Assembly (NCBI GenBank): GCA_025656895.1
Contig: JAHXHF010000228.1
Coordinates: 1 to 10,071, forward strand
DNA from: a gamma proteobacterium symbiont of Bathyaustriella thionipta
GTDB taxonomy: Bacteria; Pseudomonadota; Gammaproteobacteria; Chromatiales; Chromatiaceae
DNA: 10,071 bases
Reading direction: 5' to 3'
Numbering within the stretch: position 1 is the stretch's first letter; every line of letters begins with the position of its first letter. A program made the position numbers and the translations under genes. The notes under the pieces are model-generated. The model was not told the origin of the DNA and did no database searches. It saw only the letters and a program-made list of their open reading frames with translations. Shown here in pieces: positions 1 through 6,183 of this stretch.

Positions 1-199
1 ACGGGGCAGCGCCGTCCTGCTGCAAGTGAAACGATGTGTGCAACTTAAATTAACGGATATTTTGTCTTGACTCAGGGGTCCACTTTACATTTCGTTGAAA
101 ACGAATTCAGGTGTCTACAATATTAAGAAAAAGGGGAAATCACCAAAATAGAGGGCAATTCGGCTCTATATAGAACAAAAAGGCATTAATTTCATGCAA
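1..199. other. Non-coding stretch, left edge of window
   Basis: I find no supportable gene here. Two frames are open from the left edge, one stopping at 46-48 and one at 68-70. Either could be the tail of an upstream gene, but the fragments (15 and 22 codons) are too short to recognise. A short inverted repeat, TTCGTT-GAA-AACGAA, lies at 91-105, and a weak 6-bp stem (ATAGAG/CTCTAT) lies at 148-169. The motifs GGGGTCCACTTTAC (76-89) and CAGGTGTCTAC (108-118) resemble the ends of degraded insertion sequences, but I cannot name a family. The stretch becomes AT-rich toward argD. Confidence 0.4.
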
Positions 200-214
200 T
201 TATGATCATTATCA
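200..214. promoter_or_regulatory. Fur-box-like palindrome
   Basis: The sequence TTATGATCATTATCA matches 12 of 14 informative positions of the 7-1-7 Fur core TGATAAT-N-ATTATCA: the right half is perfect and the left half matches 5 of 7. It also contains TATGAT (201-206), which would be a good -10 hexamer, but no good -35 lies at the right distance upstream. A Fur site overlapping a -10 would be the classic arrangement for iron repression. The region is AT-rich, so chance is a real alternative. I infer the role from the match alone. Confidence 0.3.
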
Positions 215-227
215 GACTTATGTTTGG

Positions 228-256
228 TATTTGATTGCCTGGTTAATAGCTATAAC
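228..256 (+). promoter_or_regulatory. Possible promoter upstream of the argD leader
   Basis: TATAAC at 251-256 is a fair -10 hexamer. A weak -35 candidate, TATTTG (228-233), lies 17 bp upstream; the better-looking TTGATT (231-236) is only 14 bp away. Transcription from here would start near 263 and run through the hairpin at 331-396 before reaching argD. An alternative start lies at TATGAT (201-206), inside the Fur-like site. The evidence is weak and rests on hexamer similarity only. Confidence 0.22.
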
Positions 257-330
257 ATTTCACAAATAGCAGTCATTCGCACAATCCTATTTGCCATCCG
301 GCAGCCACTACGGTAAGTTATTACTTAGTA

Positions 331-396
331 AAAACCCGAATGTGATGCCCGTCCGCTGGTTGGATGGTCATTATGCCATTCGGGTTTTGGTTTTTT
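331..396 (+). terminator. Long hairpin with T-run, terminator or attenuator ahead of argD
   Basis: The arms AAAACCCGAATG (331-342) and CATTCGGGTTTT (377-388) are perfect 12-bp complements. An inner helix extends the stem (343-347 with 369-373, one G-U pair), and a small TCC/GGA helix can form at the tip. Directly after the stem come GG and then six T (391-396), as in a Rho-independent terminator. It ends 29 bp before the argD start. It could end a separate small transcript, or be an attenuator in the argD leader. An upstream CATTCG (274-279) could pair with CGAATG (337-342) and compete with the terminator stem. Confidence 0.65.
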
Positions 397-425
397 GATG
401 ACTAAACAACCTGATTATATACAAC

Positions 426-1598
426 ATGTCTGACAGCTTGATGCACACCTACAAGCGCCTTCCGGTGACTTTCAGTCATGGGTCTGGCTGCTGGCTGACT
501 GACGAAAACGGGCATAACTATCTGGATGCACTTTCCGGTATTGCGGTTTGCAGTCTGGGGCATGCGCATCCTGCGGTTGCCAAAGCTTTGTGTGAGCAGG
601 CGGGGCTTCTGGTTCATACCTCTAATCTTTATCAGATTGGGCTTCAGCAGCAGTTGGGCGATCGTTTATGCCGTTTGGCTGATATGGAGCGGGTCTTTTT
701 TGGCAATTCGGGGGCTGAGGCTAACGAGGCCGCGATTAAACTGGCCCGTTTGTACGGAACTCAGCGACACATAAAGAACCCCACTATTATTGTAATGCGC
801 AACAGCTTTCACGGCCGTACTTTGGCAACCCTTTCGGCTAGCGGCAATCCTGCGGTTCAGGCCGGTTTTGAGCCGCTGGTTTCGGGCTTTATTCCTGTGG
901 ATTATAATGATGTAGCGGCGGTTGAAGCGCTGGCAGCCGAAGACAATTCCATTGTTGCCATTCTGGTGGAGCCGATTCAGGGTGAAGGCGGGGTCAACAT
1001 ACCCGCGCCCGATTACCTGAACCGTCTGCGCGCACTCTGTGATCAGCACGACTGGCTGTTGATGCTGGATGAGATACAGACCGGTATGGGGCGCACCGGA
1101 CAATGGTTTGCGCATCAACATAACGGTATTCGTCCAGATGTGATGACTTTGGCAAAAGCACTGGGTAATGGCGTGCCGATTGGCGCCTGTCTGGCCAGCG
1201 GCAAAGCAGCCGATGTGTTGTCACCCGGCACACACGGCTCTACCTTTGGCGGCAATCCGCTGGCCTGTGCGGCCGCCCTGGCAGTACTGGATGTATTTGA
1301 GCAGGACAATATTGTGGAACAGGCCAAAACCAGCGGCGAACAACTGCTGGAAAAACTGAGCCGTTCACTGGCTCATGTGGATGGCATTGTCGAGATACGC
1401 GGTCAGGGGATGATGCTGGGCATAGAGCTGGATCGTCCTGCTCCTGAACTGGTGGCCGATGCCCTGCAGGACGGCCTGTTGATTAACGTCACCGCCGCAC
1501 GGGTTGTGCGTTTGCTGCCGCCGCTTATATTGTCATTGGAAGAGATGGACTTACTGGTCGAAAAACTGTCTGTCCTGATCAAAAATTTTCTTGCCTGA
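426..1598 (+). CDS. argD: Acetylornithine aminotransferase ArgD
   Basis: This PLP enzyme transfers an amino group from glutamate to N-acetylglutamate 5-semialdehyde, giving N-acetylornithine in cytosolic arginine biosynthesis. Members of the family often also serve in lysine synthesis as the succinyldiaminopimelate aminotransferase. The 390 residues match the usual class-III aminotransferase length. Visible motifs are NSGAEANE (94-101), which binds the cofactor phosphate, SFHGRT (127-132), DEIQTGMGRTG (215-225) with the Asp that contacts the pyridine nitrogen, LAKALGNG (242-249) with the Schiff-base lysine K244, and HGSTFGGNPLA (270-280). The start at 426 gives a typical N-terminus (MSDSLMHTYKRLPVTF), but I see no clear Shine-Dalgarno sequence before it or before the in-frame ATG at 441. 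The gene follows a terminator-like hairpin at 331-396 and is 17 bp ahead of argF, so the two are probably co-transcribed. The specificity call relies on the argF neighbour. Confidence 0.95.
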   Translation: MSDSLMHTYKRLPVTFSHGSGCWLTDENGHNYLDALSGIAVCSLGHAHPAVAKALCEQAGLLVHTSNLYQIGLQQQLGDRLCRLADMERVFFGNSGAEANEAAIKLARLYGTQRHIKNPTIIVMRNSFHGRTLATLSASGNPAVQAGFEPLVSGFIPVDYNDVAAVEALAAEDNSIVAILVEPIQGEGGVNIPAPDYLNRLRALCDQHDWLLMLDEIQTGMGRTGQWFAHQHNGIRPDVMTLAKALGNGVPIGACLASGKAADVLSPGTHGSTFGGNPLACAAALAVLDVFEQDNIVEQAKTSGEQLLEKLSRSLAHVDGIVEIRGQGMMLGIELDRPAPELVADALQDGLLINVTAARVVRLLPPLILSLEEMDLLVEKLSVLIKNFLA

Positions 1599-1615
1599 TT
1601 AGCCGAGCCAAACCT

Positions 1616-2524
1616 ATGCCAGCGAAAACACGTCATTTTCTCAGCCTCAATGATCTTACTGCCGATGAATTGCGCGCTCTAATTGCACGCGCCATCGAGC
1701 TGAAACGCCAGCACTATGCAGGTGAGCCGAATTTATTTGCCAGGGGCAAGACGCTGGCCATGATTTTTGACAAGTCATCTACCCGCACACGGGTTTCTTT
1801 TGAAACGGGTATGGCGCAAGCTGGTGGCCATGCCATCTTTTTGTCTCCGCGTGACACCCAGCTGGGACGCGGTGAGCCGATAGAGGACAGTGCCCGGGTT
1901 TTATCCCGCATGGTGGATGCCATCATGATCCGCACCTTTGAGCAAAGCGCGTTGCAAACCTTTGCCGAATATTCCCGGGTACCGGTCATCAATGGCCTGA
2001 CCGACCTGCTGCATCCATTGCAATTGCTGGCTGATCTGCAAACCTGGACGGAGCATCGGGGTGAAGTGCAAGGCAAAACCGTGTTGTGGCTGGGTGATGG
2101 CAACAATATGTGCCATTCCTATATTAACGCAGCGCGGCTGATGGATTTCAAACTGCGCATCAGTTGCCCGGCCGGCTATGAACCGGATCAGGACATTGTG
2201 CAAACGGCCGCCGAGCAAATTGAAATGATCCCCGACCCCATGCAGGCCGCAGAGGGTGTTGACCTGGTAGTCACCGATGTCTGGGCGAGCATGGGACAGG
2301 AAGAAGAGCAGGCTCTGCGTGAAAAGGCTTTTGCCCATTATCAGGTCGATGATAAACTAATGGCTCAAGCTGCCGGTGATGCGCTGTTTATGCACTGCCT
2401 GCCGGCGCATCGTGGTGAAGAAGTCAGCGCTTCTGTCATTGACCATCCTGACAGTGTGGTGTGGGAAGAGGCTGAGAATCGGCTGCATTCGCAGAAAGCC
2501 CTGTTAGAATACCTGTTGAGTTAA
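1616..2524 (+). CDS. argF: Ornithine carbamoyltransferase
   Basis: The enzyme joins carbamoyl phosphate and ornithine to make citrulline, the sixth step of arginine synthesis, and acts in the cytosol as a trimer in most of the family. The 302 residues are the normal length. Motifs seen are STRTR (55-59) for carbamoyl phosphate, HPLQLLAD (133-140) in the HPxQ active-site segment, DVWASMGQE (221-229) containing the SMG ornithine-closing loop, and HCLP (260-263) with the ornithine-binding cysteine C261. The ENRLHSQKALL C-terminus (287-297) is also typical. The SMG loop and HCLP distinguish it from aspartate carbamoyltransferase. The start is 17 bp after the argD stop, with only a weak GAG as ribosome-binding site, so translation may partly depend on argD. 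A hairpin repeat element begins 26 bp after the stop and may end or protect the transcript. Confidence 0.97.
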   Translation: MPAKTRHFLSLNDLTADELRALIARAIELKRQHYAGEPNLFARGKTLAMIFDKSSTRTRVSFETGMAQAGGHAIFLSPRDTQLGRGEPIEDSARVLSRMVDAIMIRTFEQSALQTFAEYSRVPVINGLTDLLHPLQLLADLQTWTEHRGEVQGKTVLWLGDGNNMCHSYINAARLMDFKLRISCPAGYEPDQDIVQTAAEQIEMIPDPMQAAEGVDLVVTDVWASMGQEEEQALREKAFAHYQVDDKLMAQAAGDALFMHCLPAHRGEEVSASVIDHPDSVVWEEAENRLHSQKALLEYLLS

Positions 2525-2550
2525 TTTAGCTATTTTTTATTTATTTCGAT

Positions 2551-2693
2551 GAATCCCCCCTGCCCCCTTTTCCAAAGGGGGAGTTATACTGCCTGGTTGG
2601 CGGTTTGACTTGCCCTTTTTCTAAGGGGGAGTTTTACTGCCGCAGTTGGCTATTTGACTTCCCCCTTAGAAAAAGGGGGATCGAGGGGGATTC
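2551..2693. repeat. Hairpin repeat element with inverted ends (REP/MITE-like)
   Basis: The ends are perfect 9-bp inverted repeats: GAATCCCCC at 2551-2559 and GGGGGATTC at 2685-2693. Inside are two direct copies of a 50-bp unit (2561-2610 and 2611-2660). Each begins with a C-run/G-run hairpin and continues with AGTTWTACTGCC, then GTTGGC and TTTGACTT. A third hairpin, CCCCCTT-AGAA-AAGGGGG, lies at 2661-2679 in the opposite sense, so the whole can fold as a larger inverted structure. It encodes no protein. It resembles short non-autonomous repeats (REP, REPIN or MITE) that are spread in many copies in bacterial genomes. It fills most of the argF to SH3-gene gap and could act as a bidirectional terminator or mRNA stabiliser. 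Multi-copy status is inferred and not visible in one window. Confidence 0.8.
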
Positions 2694-2714
2694 TAATCAA
2701 AGCGGAAACCATCC

Positions 2715-3380
2715 ATGAAAAAAATCATTTTGACTATTTTTGTCTTGCTCTGCACTTTCAACGCTTACGCTGAAAGCCGCTATGTTACCGACAAGCTACA
2801 GGTTACCATGCGTTCGGGCGAAAGCCGTCAGCACCGTATTGTTCGTATGCTGAAAAGCGGCCAGAAAGTAGAGGTTATTTCCAGTAACAAACAAAATGGC
2901 TATGCAAAAATTAAAGTGGGCGACAAGACCGGCTATGTGCTCTTAGGGCAACTGATGAGCGAGCCCAGCGCACGTGAGCAACTGGCCACAGCACAAGCCA
3001 AACTGGATGAATTACAGGCCGAACCGGATGCACTCAGCGCGCAACTGAGCCGCACCCGTGATGAGTTGAAGAATGTCAGCAGCCAATATCAGGCTGTCAA
3101 ACAGGATCGGGATGAGTTAGCCAAAGAGCTGGAATCTTTACGCTATACCTCACAAAATGCGGTCCGCATTCAGAAAGAGCGCAATAATCTGCGTACCCAG
3201 CTGCAGGAACTGGACATGCAAACCCAGGAATTGCAGCAAAAGAACAATGATCTGGCTCGCAACACCACACAAAAATGGTTCATGATTGGTGGTGGCGTGC
3301 TGACTCTGGGCATTATCCTTGGGCTTATTTTGCCGCATTTACGCTTTCAGCGTAAAAATGATTCCTGGGGAACCTTATAA
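2715..3380 (+). CDS. Exported SH3-domain, coiled-coil membrane protein (YgiM-like family)
   Basis: The 221-residue product begins with a signal peptide (1-19; KK, hydrophobic core, cleavage after AYA). A bacterial SH3 domain follows at about 22-80 (RYVTDKLQVTMRSG start, GYVLLGQL end). A long polar segment with heptad-like leucines (about 84-183) is probably coiled coil. A membrane helix lies at about 187-207 (WFMIGGGVLTLGIILGLILP), followed by a short basic tail ending in SWGTL. This order matches the TIGR04211/YgiM family of inner-membrane proteins facing the periplasm, whose exact role is not settled; SH3 domains of this type often contact peptidoglycan. The ATG at 2715 has a weak CGGAA site upstream. 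The gene sits 21 bp after a hairpin repeat element, so its promoter must lie within or before that element. It converges on ilvD with 18 bp between stops. Nothing links it functionally to argDF. Confidence 0.85.
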   Translation: MKKIILTIFVLLCTFNAYAESRYVTDKLQVTMRSGESRQHRIVRMLKSGQKVEVISSNKQNGYAKIKVGDKTGYVLLGQLMSEPSAREQLATAQAKLDELQAEPDALSAQLSRTRDELKNVSSQYQAVKQDRDELAKELESLRYTSQNAVRIQKERNNLRTQLQELDMQTQELQQKNNDLARNTTQKWFMIGGGVLTLGIILGLILPHLRFQRKNDSWGTL

Positions 3381-3387
3381 GATGCCA

Positions 3388-3402
3388 TTGAGCGACGCTC
3401 AA
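3388..3402. terminator. Inverted repeat between two convergent genes, possible weak terminator
   Basis: TTGAGCGACGCTCAA is a perfect palindrome around one central base and can form a 6-bp stem with a 3-base loop on either strand. It spans the gap between the SH3-protein stop and the ilvD stop and overlaps the end of ilvD by four bases. No T-run follows on either strand, so it is at best a weak or Rho-assisted terminator. No other terminator is visible for either gene. Confidence 0.3.
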
Positions 3403-5291
3403 AAGCCTGCCGCACCATTACGCCCTGGCCGGCAATAAGCGTTTCTGTTTAGCTGCGACAAATCCCTGACAGCACCACGCGCGGCGCTGGTGGTTAATGC
3501 CGCGTAGGCCTGCAAGGCTTTGGAAACCGGGCGTTGACGGGAAACAGGCTGCCAGGCCTGCGCGCCTTTGGCATGCATGGCGCTGCGGCGCTGTTGTAAT
3601 ACTTCATCATCCAGTGCCACCCGGATGCTGCGCGCGGGAATATCAATTTCGATGCGGTCACCTTCCTGCAGCAAACCAATCGCGCCGCCTTCGGCCGCTT
3701 CCGGCGAACAATGACCAATAGACAAACCGGAAGTACCGCCGGAAAAACGTCCGTCGGTAATCAGCGCGCAGGCTTTACCCAGTCCTTTTGATTTCAGATA
3801 ACTGGTGGGATACAGCATTTCCTGCATGCCGGGGCCGCCTTTGGGCCCTTCGTAAAGAATGACGACCACATGACCGGCTTTGATTTGATCACCCAGTATG
3901 GCTTCGACTGCCGCATCCTGACTTTCAAACAGTCTTGCCGGGCCGGTGAATGTCAGGTTGGCATCATCCACTCCGGCGGTTTTTACAATGCAGCCCTGCT
4001 CGGCGATATTGCCATACAGTACCGCCAGACCACCATCCTGGCTGTAAGCATGTTGAATATCACGAATACAGCCGTTGCTGCGGTCCAGATCCAGATCAGG
4101 CCAGCGCACATTCTGACTGAAGGCCTGCTGGGTAGGAACCCCGCCCGGCCCGGCCAGAAAGCGCTGCTGTGCTTCGTTTTGGCTACTTTGTGCCACATCC
4201 CATTGCTGCAATGCCTGTTTCAGACTGCTGCTGTGAATGGTGGGCACTGCGGTATTTAACAGGCCCCCTCTATCCAGTTCTGCCAGAATTGCCAATACGC
4301 CGCCGGCCCGGTGTACATCTTCCATATGATATTGCTGGGTTGCCGGAGCCACTTTGCACAAATTCGGCACCTTGCGACTGATACGGTCTATATCGTCCAT
4401 ATCAAAATCCACTTCTGCTTCATGCGCCGCTGCCAATAGATGCAGCACGGTATTGGTGGAACCACCCATGGCAACATCCAGACTAATAGCATTTTCAAAG
4501 GCGGCGAAAGAGGCAATATTTCGCGGCAAAGCGCTTTCATCGTCCTGTTTATAATAGCGTTCACACAATTCCACAATGAGGCGACCCGCCTGCAGAAACA
4601 ATTCTTTTCGATCTGCGTGCGTCGCCAGCAATGAGCCATTGCCGGGCAGGGACAAACCCAAAGCCTCGGTCAGGCAGTTCATGGAATTGGCGGTAAACAT
4701 ACCAGAGCAGGAACCACAGGTCGGGCAGGCGGAACGCTCGATTTGTTCAACATCTTCGTCCGATTCGGAAGGGTCAGCCGCCGATACCATGGCATCCACC
4801 AGGTCCAGCTTGATGGCTTTGCCATGCAGGGATGTCTTGCCCGATTCCATCGGCCCGCCGGAAACAAACACCACCGGAATATTCAGCCGCAAGGCCGCCA
4901 TCAGCATACCCGGGGTGATCTTGTCGCAATTGGAGATACACACCAGCGCGTCAGCACAATGTGCGTTGACCATATATTCTACCGAATCGGCAATAATATC
5001 GCGTGATGGCAGGGAATAAAGCATACCGCCGTGCCCCATGGCGATACCATCATCCACCGCGATGGTATTGAATTCCTTGGCCACAGCGCCGGCCTTTTCA
5101 ATCTCTCTGGCGACCAGTTGCCCCATGTCTTTCAAGTGCACATGGCCGGGAACAAACTGGGTAAAGGAATTGGCAATAGCAATAATCGGCTTGTCAAAAT
5201 CGCTATCGGTCATGCCGGTGGCGCGCCACAAAGCACGCGCACCGGCCATGTTTCGTCCCTGTGTGCTGGTACTTGATCGATATTTTGGCAT
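3399..5291 (-). CDS. ilvD: Dihydroxy-acid dehydratase IlvD
   Basis: The enzyme dehydrates 2,3-dihydroxyisovalerate and 2,3-dihydroxy-3-methylvalerate to the keto acids that become valine, leucine, isoleucine and pantothenate. The protein aligns almost without gaps with E. coli IlvD from MPKYRS through FTQFVPGHVH (43-52), IAVDDGIAMGHGG (77-89), SNCDKITPGM (120-129), ACPTCGSCSGMFTANSMN (188-205), EGPKGGPGMQEMLYPTS (481-497) and TDGRFSGGTSG (512-522). C122 and C195 are cluster ligands and K124 is next to the Mg site. The early CNxH cysteine of the 2Fe-2S class is absent, so this is the E. coli-like oxygen-sensitive 4Fe-4S type. I chose the ATG at 5291, which has GGAG six bases upstream, over an in-frame TTG at 5309. 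The usual C-terminus (GAVRD plus about six residues) is followed here by 14 extra residues ending in GAAGF, which may be a real extension or a frameshift near the end. Confidence 0.98.
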   Translation of the reverse strand: MPKYRSSTSTQGRNMAGARALWRATGMTDSDFDKPIIAIANSFTQFVPGHVHLKDMGQLVAREIEKAGAVAKEFNTIAVDDGIAMGHGGMLYSLPSRDIIADSVEYMVNAHCADALVCISNCDKITPGMLMAALRLNIPVVFVSGGPMESGKTSLHGKAIKLDLVDAMVSAADPSESDEDVEQIERSACPTCGSCSGMFTANSMNCLTEALGLSLPGNGSLLATHADRKELFLQAGRLIVELCERYYKQDDESALPRNIASFAAFENAISLDVAMGGSTNTVLHLLAAAHEAEVDFDMDDIDRISRKVPNLCKVAPATQQYHMEDVHRAGGVLAILAELDRGGLLNTAVPTIHSSSLKQALQQWDVAQSSQNEAQQRFLAGPGGVPTQQAFSQNVRWPDLDLDRSNGCIRDIQHAYSQDGGLAVLYGNIAEQGCIVKTAGVDDANLTFTGPARLFESQDAAVEAILGDQIKAGHVVVILYEGPKGGPGMQEMLYPTSYLKSKGLGKACALITDGRFSGGTSGLSIGHCSPEAAEGGAIGLLQEGDRIEIDIPARSIRVALDDEVLQQRRSAMHAKGAQAWQPVSRQRPVSKALQAYAALTTSAARGAVRDLSQLNRNAYCRPGRNGAAGF

Positions 5292-5297
5292 ACATGA

Positions 5298-5301
5298 CTC
5301 C
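5298..5301 (-). promoter_or_regulatory. Ribosome-binding site deciding the ilvD start
   Basis: On the minus strand GGAG (within ACGGAGT) stands six bases before the ATG at 5291. The in-frame TTG at 5309 lies upstream of this site and has no such motif. The site supports a 630-residue protein starting MPKYRS, as in E. coli. Confidence 0.75.
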
Positions 5302-5341
5302 GTATTCAAGGTTACTCGCGCTAAAGCCCTGGTATTAAATC

Positions 5342-5391
5342 ATAAAAAGAATGAGCATCTTATTGCTCATTTCAGGCCAGTATAACTGGCC
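5342..5391 (-). terminator. Tandem hairpins ending the M61-birA-coaX-SPOR operon
   Basis: Read on the minus strand, the first hairpin lies just after the SPOR-protein stop: GGCCAGT-TAT-ACTGGCC (5375-5391). The second has arms AATGAGC and GCTCATT (5350-5356 and 5365-5371) with an 8-base loop, and is followed by CTTTTTAT. The second is a good Rho-independent terminator. It lies about 50 bp before the ilvD start, so ilvD probably has its own promoter in that short gap or receives read-through. Confidence 0.7.
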
Positions 5392-5394
5392 GGT

Positions 5395-6183
5395 TTATTG
5401 TGAATTTTGTCGCAATGTTTCTAACTCTGCCACAGAGCCGCATTGGTTTTCCAGCCTTTTTAGCCCGGCATATTCTACCTGCAATGATTCCCATAACTCA
5501 TCATTCAGTTTGTACTCGGTCCGAGAGCGTATTTCAACCCAGAATTCGCTGCGTTTCACCACTCGCTGTCTGATCTCAACCGGCAAATCCACTTTTGCGG
5601 AAACCTGATCCAGTAAGCGTTGCGCCCGGTCAATATGGGTGAATAAGCCTAAAGAAATGGCATTCAACAAATCCCCCTGTCGAAAAAGCCAAAGATCATT
5701 GAAACCTGCATCACGCAGAATCTGCATATCCTGTTTGGCCTTTACACGATTGGATGCGGGCGGCAACAGCACCCAATAACCAACAACCTCATCATAACTG
5801 ATACGTCGCAGTTGCCCGGCCAGTCCGGTCTTTGCCAGGCGATTAGCGGCCTCTGTAGCCCCTCTACGGCGCTTAAATGGACCGATCATTTCGCAACCCG
5901 AAAGAGTTAGGGCCGTATCATCGGGTTTTTCTTCCTGTGCGAATGCTTCACTCTGCTGAATAGTCTTGGCTGCATCCTCAGATAAGGACTCGACAACAGC
6001 AGACTCTGCAGTTGATGACGGACTCTGAAGCGGTGGTTTTAATTGAGTTTCGGCAACCGTTTGTAGTTGTGGGACACCCGCTAAAGGTTTATAAATCTTG
6101 TCATTGCTTACATCCTGCGTGCGGCTTGACCATGTGAAAAAAATAATATTGGTCAATACCAGTAAGGCTACCAGGTATTTCAT
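5395..6183 (-). CDS. Membrane-anchored SPOR-like domain protein
   Basis: The 262-residue protein has an N-terminal membrane helix (about 2-19, YLVALLVLTNIIFFTW) with no obvious cleavage site, so it is probably an inner-membrane anchor. A Pro/Ser/Glu/Gln-rich linker (about 25-92) follows. At about 96-200 lies a region with the shape of a degenerate SPOR fold: GPF, then GYWVLLPPASNRVKAKQ, then LLNAISLGLFTHIDRAQRLL. SPOR domains bind septal peptidoglycan lacking stem peptides. The C-terminal part (205-262) is charged and unrecognised. Small SPOR-like proteins often follow coaX in gammaproteobacteria. The start ATG overlaps the coaX TGA by one base (TGATG), indicating translational coupling, and GGAAAAG upstream may assist. 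A tandem-hairpin terminator follows the stop. The SPOR call is from pattern only and the cell role is not known. Confidence 0.75.
   Translation of the reverse strand: MKYLVALLVLTNIIFFTWSSRTQDVSNDKIYKPLAGVPQLQTVAETQLKPPLQSPSSTAESAVVESLSEDAAKTIQQSEAFAQEEKPDDTALTLSGCEMIGPFKRRRGATEAANRLAKTGLAGQLRRISYDEVVGYWVLLPPASNRVKAKQDMQILRDAGFNDLWLFRQGDLLNAISLGLFTHIDRAQRLLDQVSAKVDLPVEIRQRVVKRSEFWVEIRSRTEYKLNDELWESLQVEYAGLKRLENQCGSVAELETLRQNSQ

Noticed and set aside
76..118. Insertion-sequence remnant (GGGGTCCACTTTAC and CAGGTGTCTAC motifs)
   Set aside because: The motifs only vaguely resemble insertion-sequence ends. No transposase fragment, paired terminal repeat or target duplication can be seen.
345..398. 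17-codon ORF (MPVRWLDGHYAIRVLVF) as an arginine leader peptide
   Set aside because: It has only two Arg codons, not clustered, and no ribosome-binding site. Its stop falls inside the T-run of the hairpin. It looks like a by-product of the stem sequence.
2012..2023. HPLQ in place of HPCQ in ArgF as a missing active-site residue
   Set aside because: The third position of this motif varies among true ornithine carbamoyltransferases (T, I, M or C), and the functional HCLP cysteine is present.
2551..2693. CRISPR array
   Set aside because: There are only two and a half imperfect units, each mostly hairpin, with no variable spacers and no cas genes nearby.
3870..4259. 129-codon ORF on the + strand inside ilvD, and similar antisense ORFs across the window
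   Set aside because: They are shadows of strongly conserved genes on the other strand, with no ribosome-binding sites and no recognisable domains.
5292..5309. IlvD start at TTG 5309
   Set aside because: The GGAG site lies between this TTG and the ATG at 5291, and MPKYRS is the standard IlvD N-terminus.
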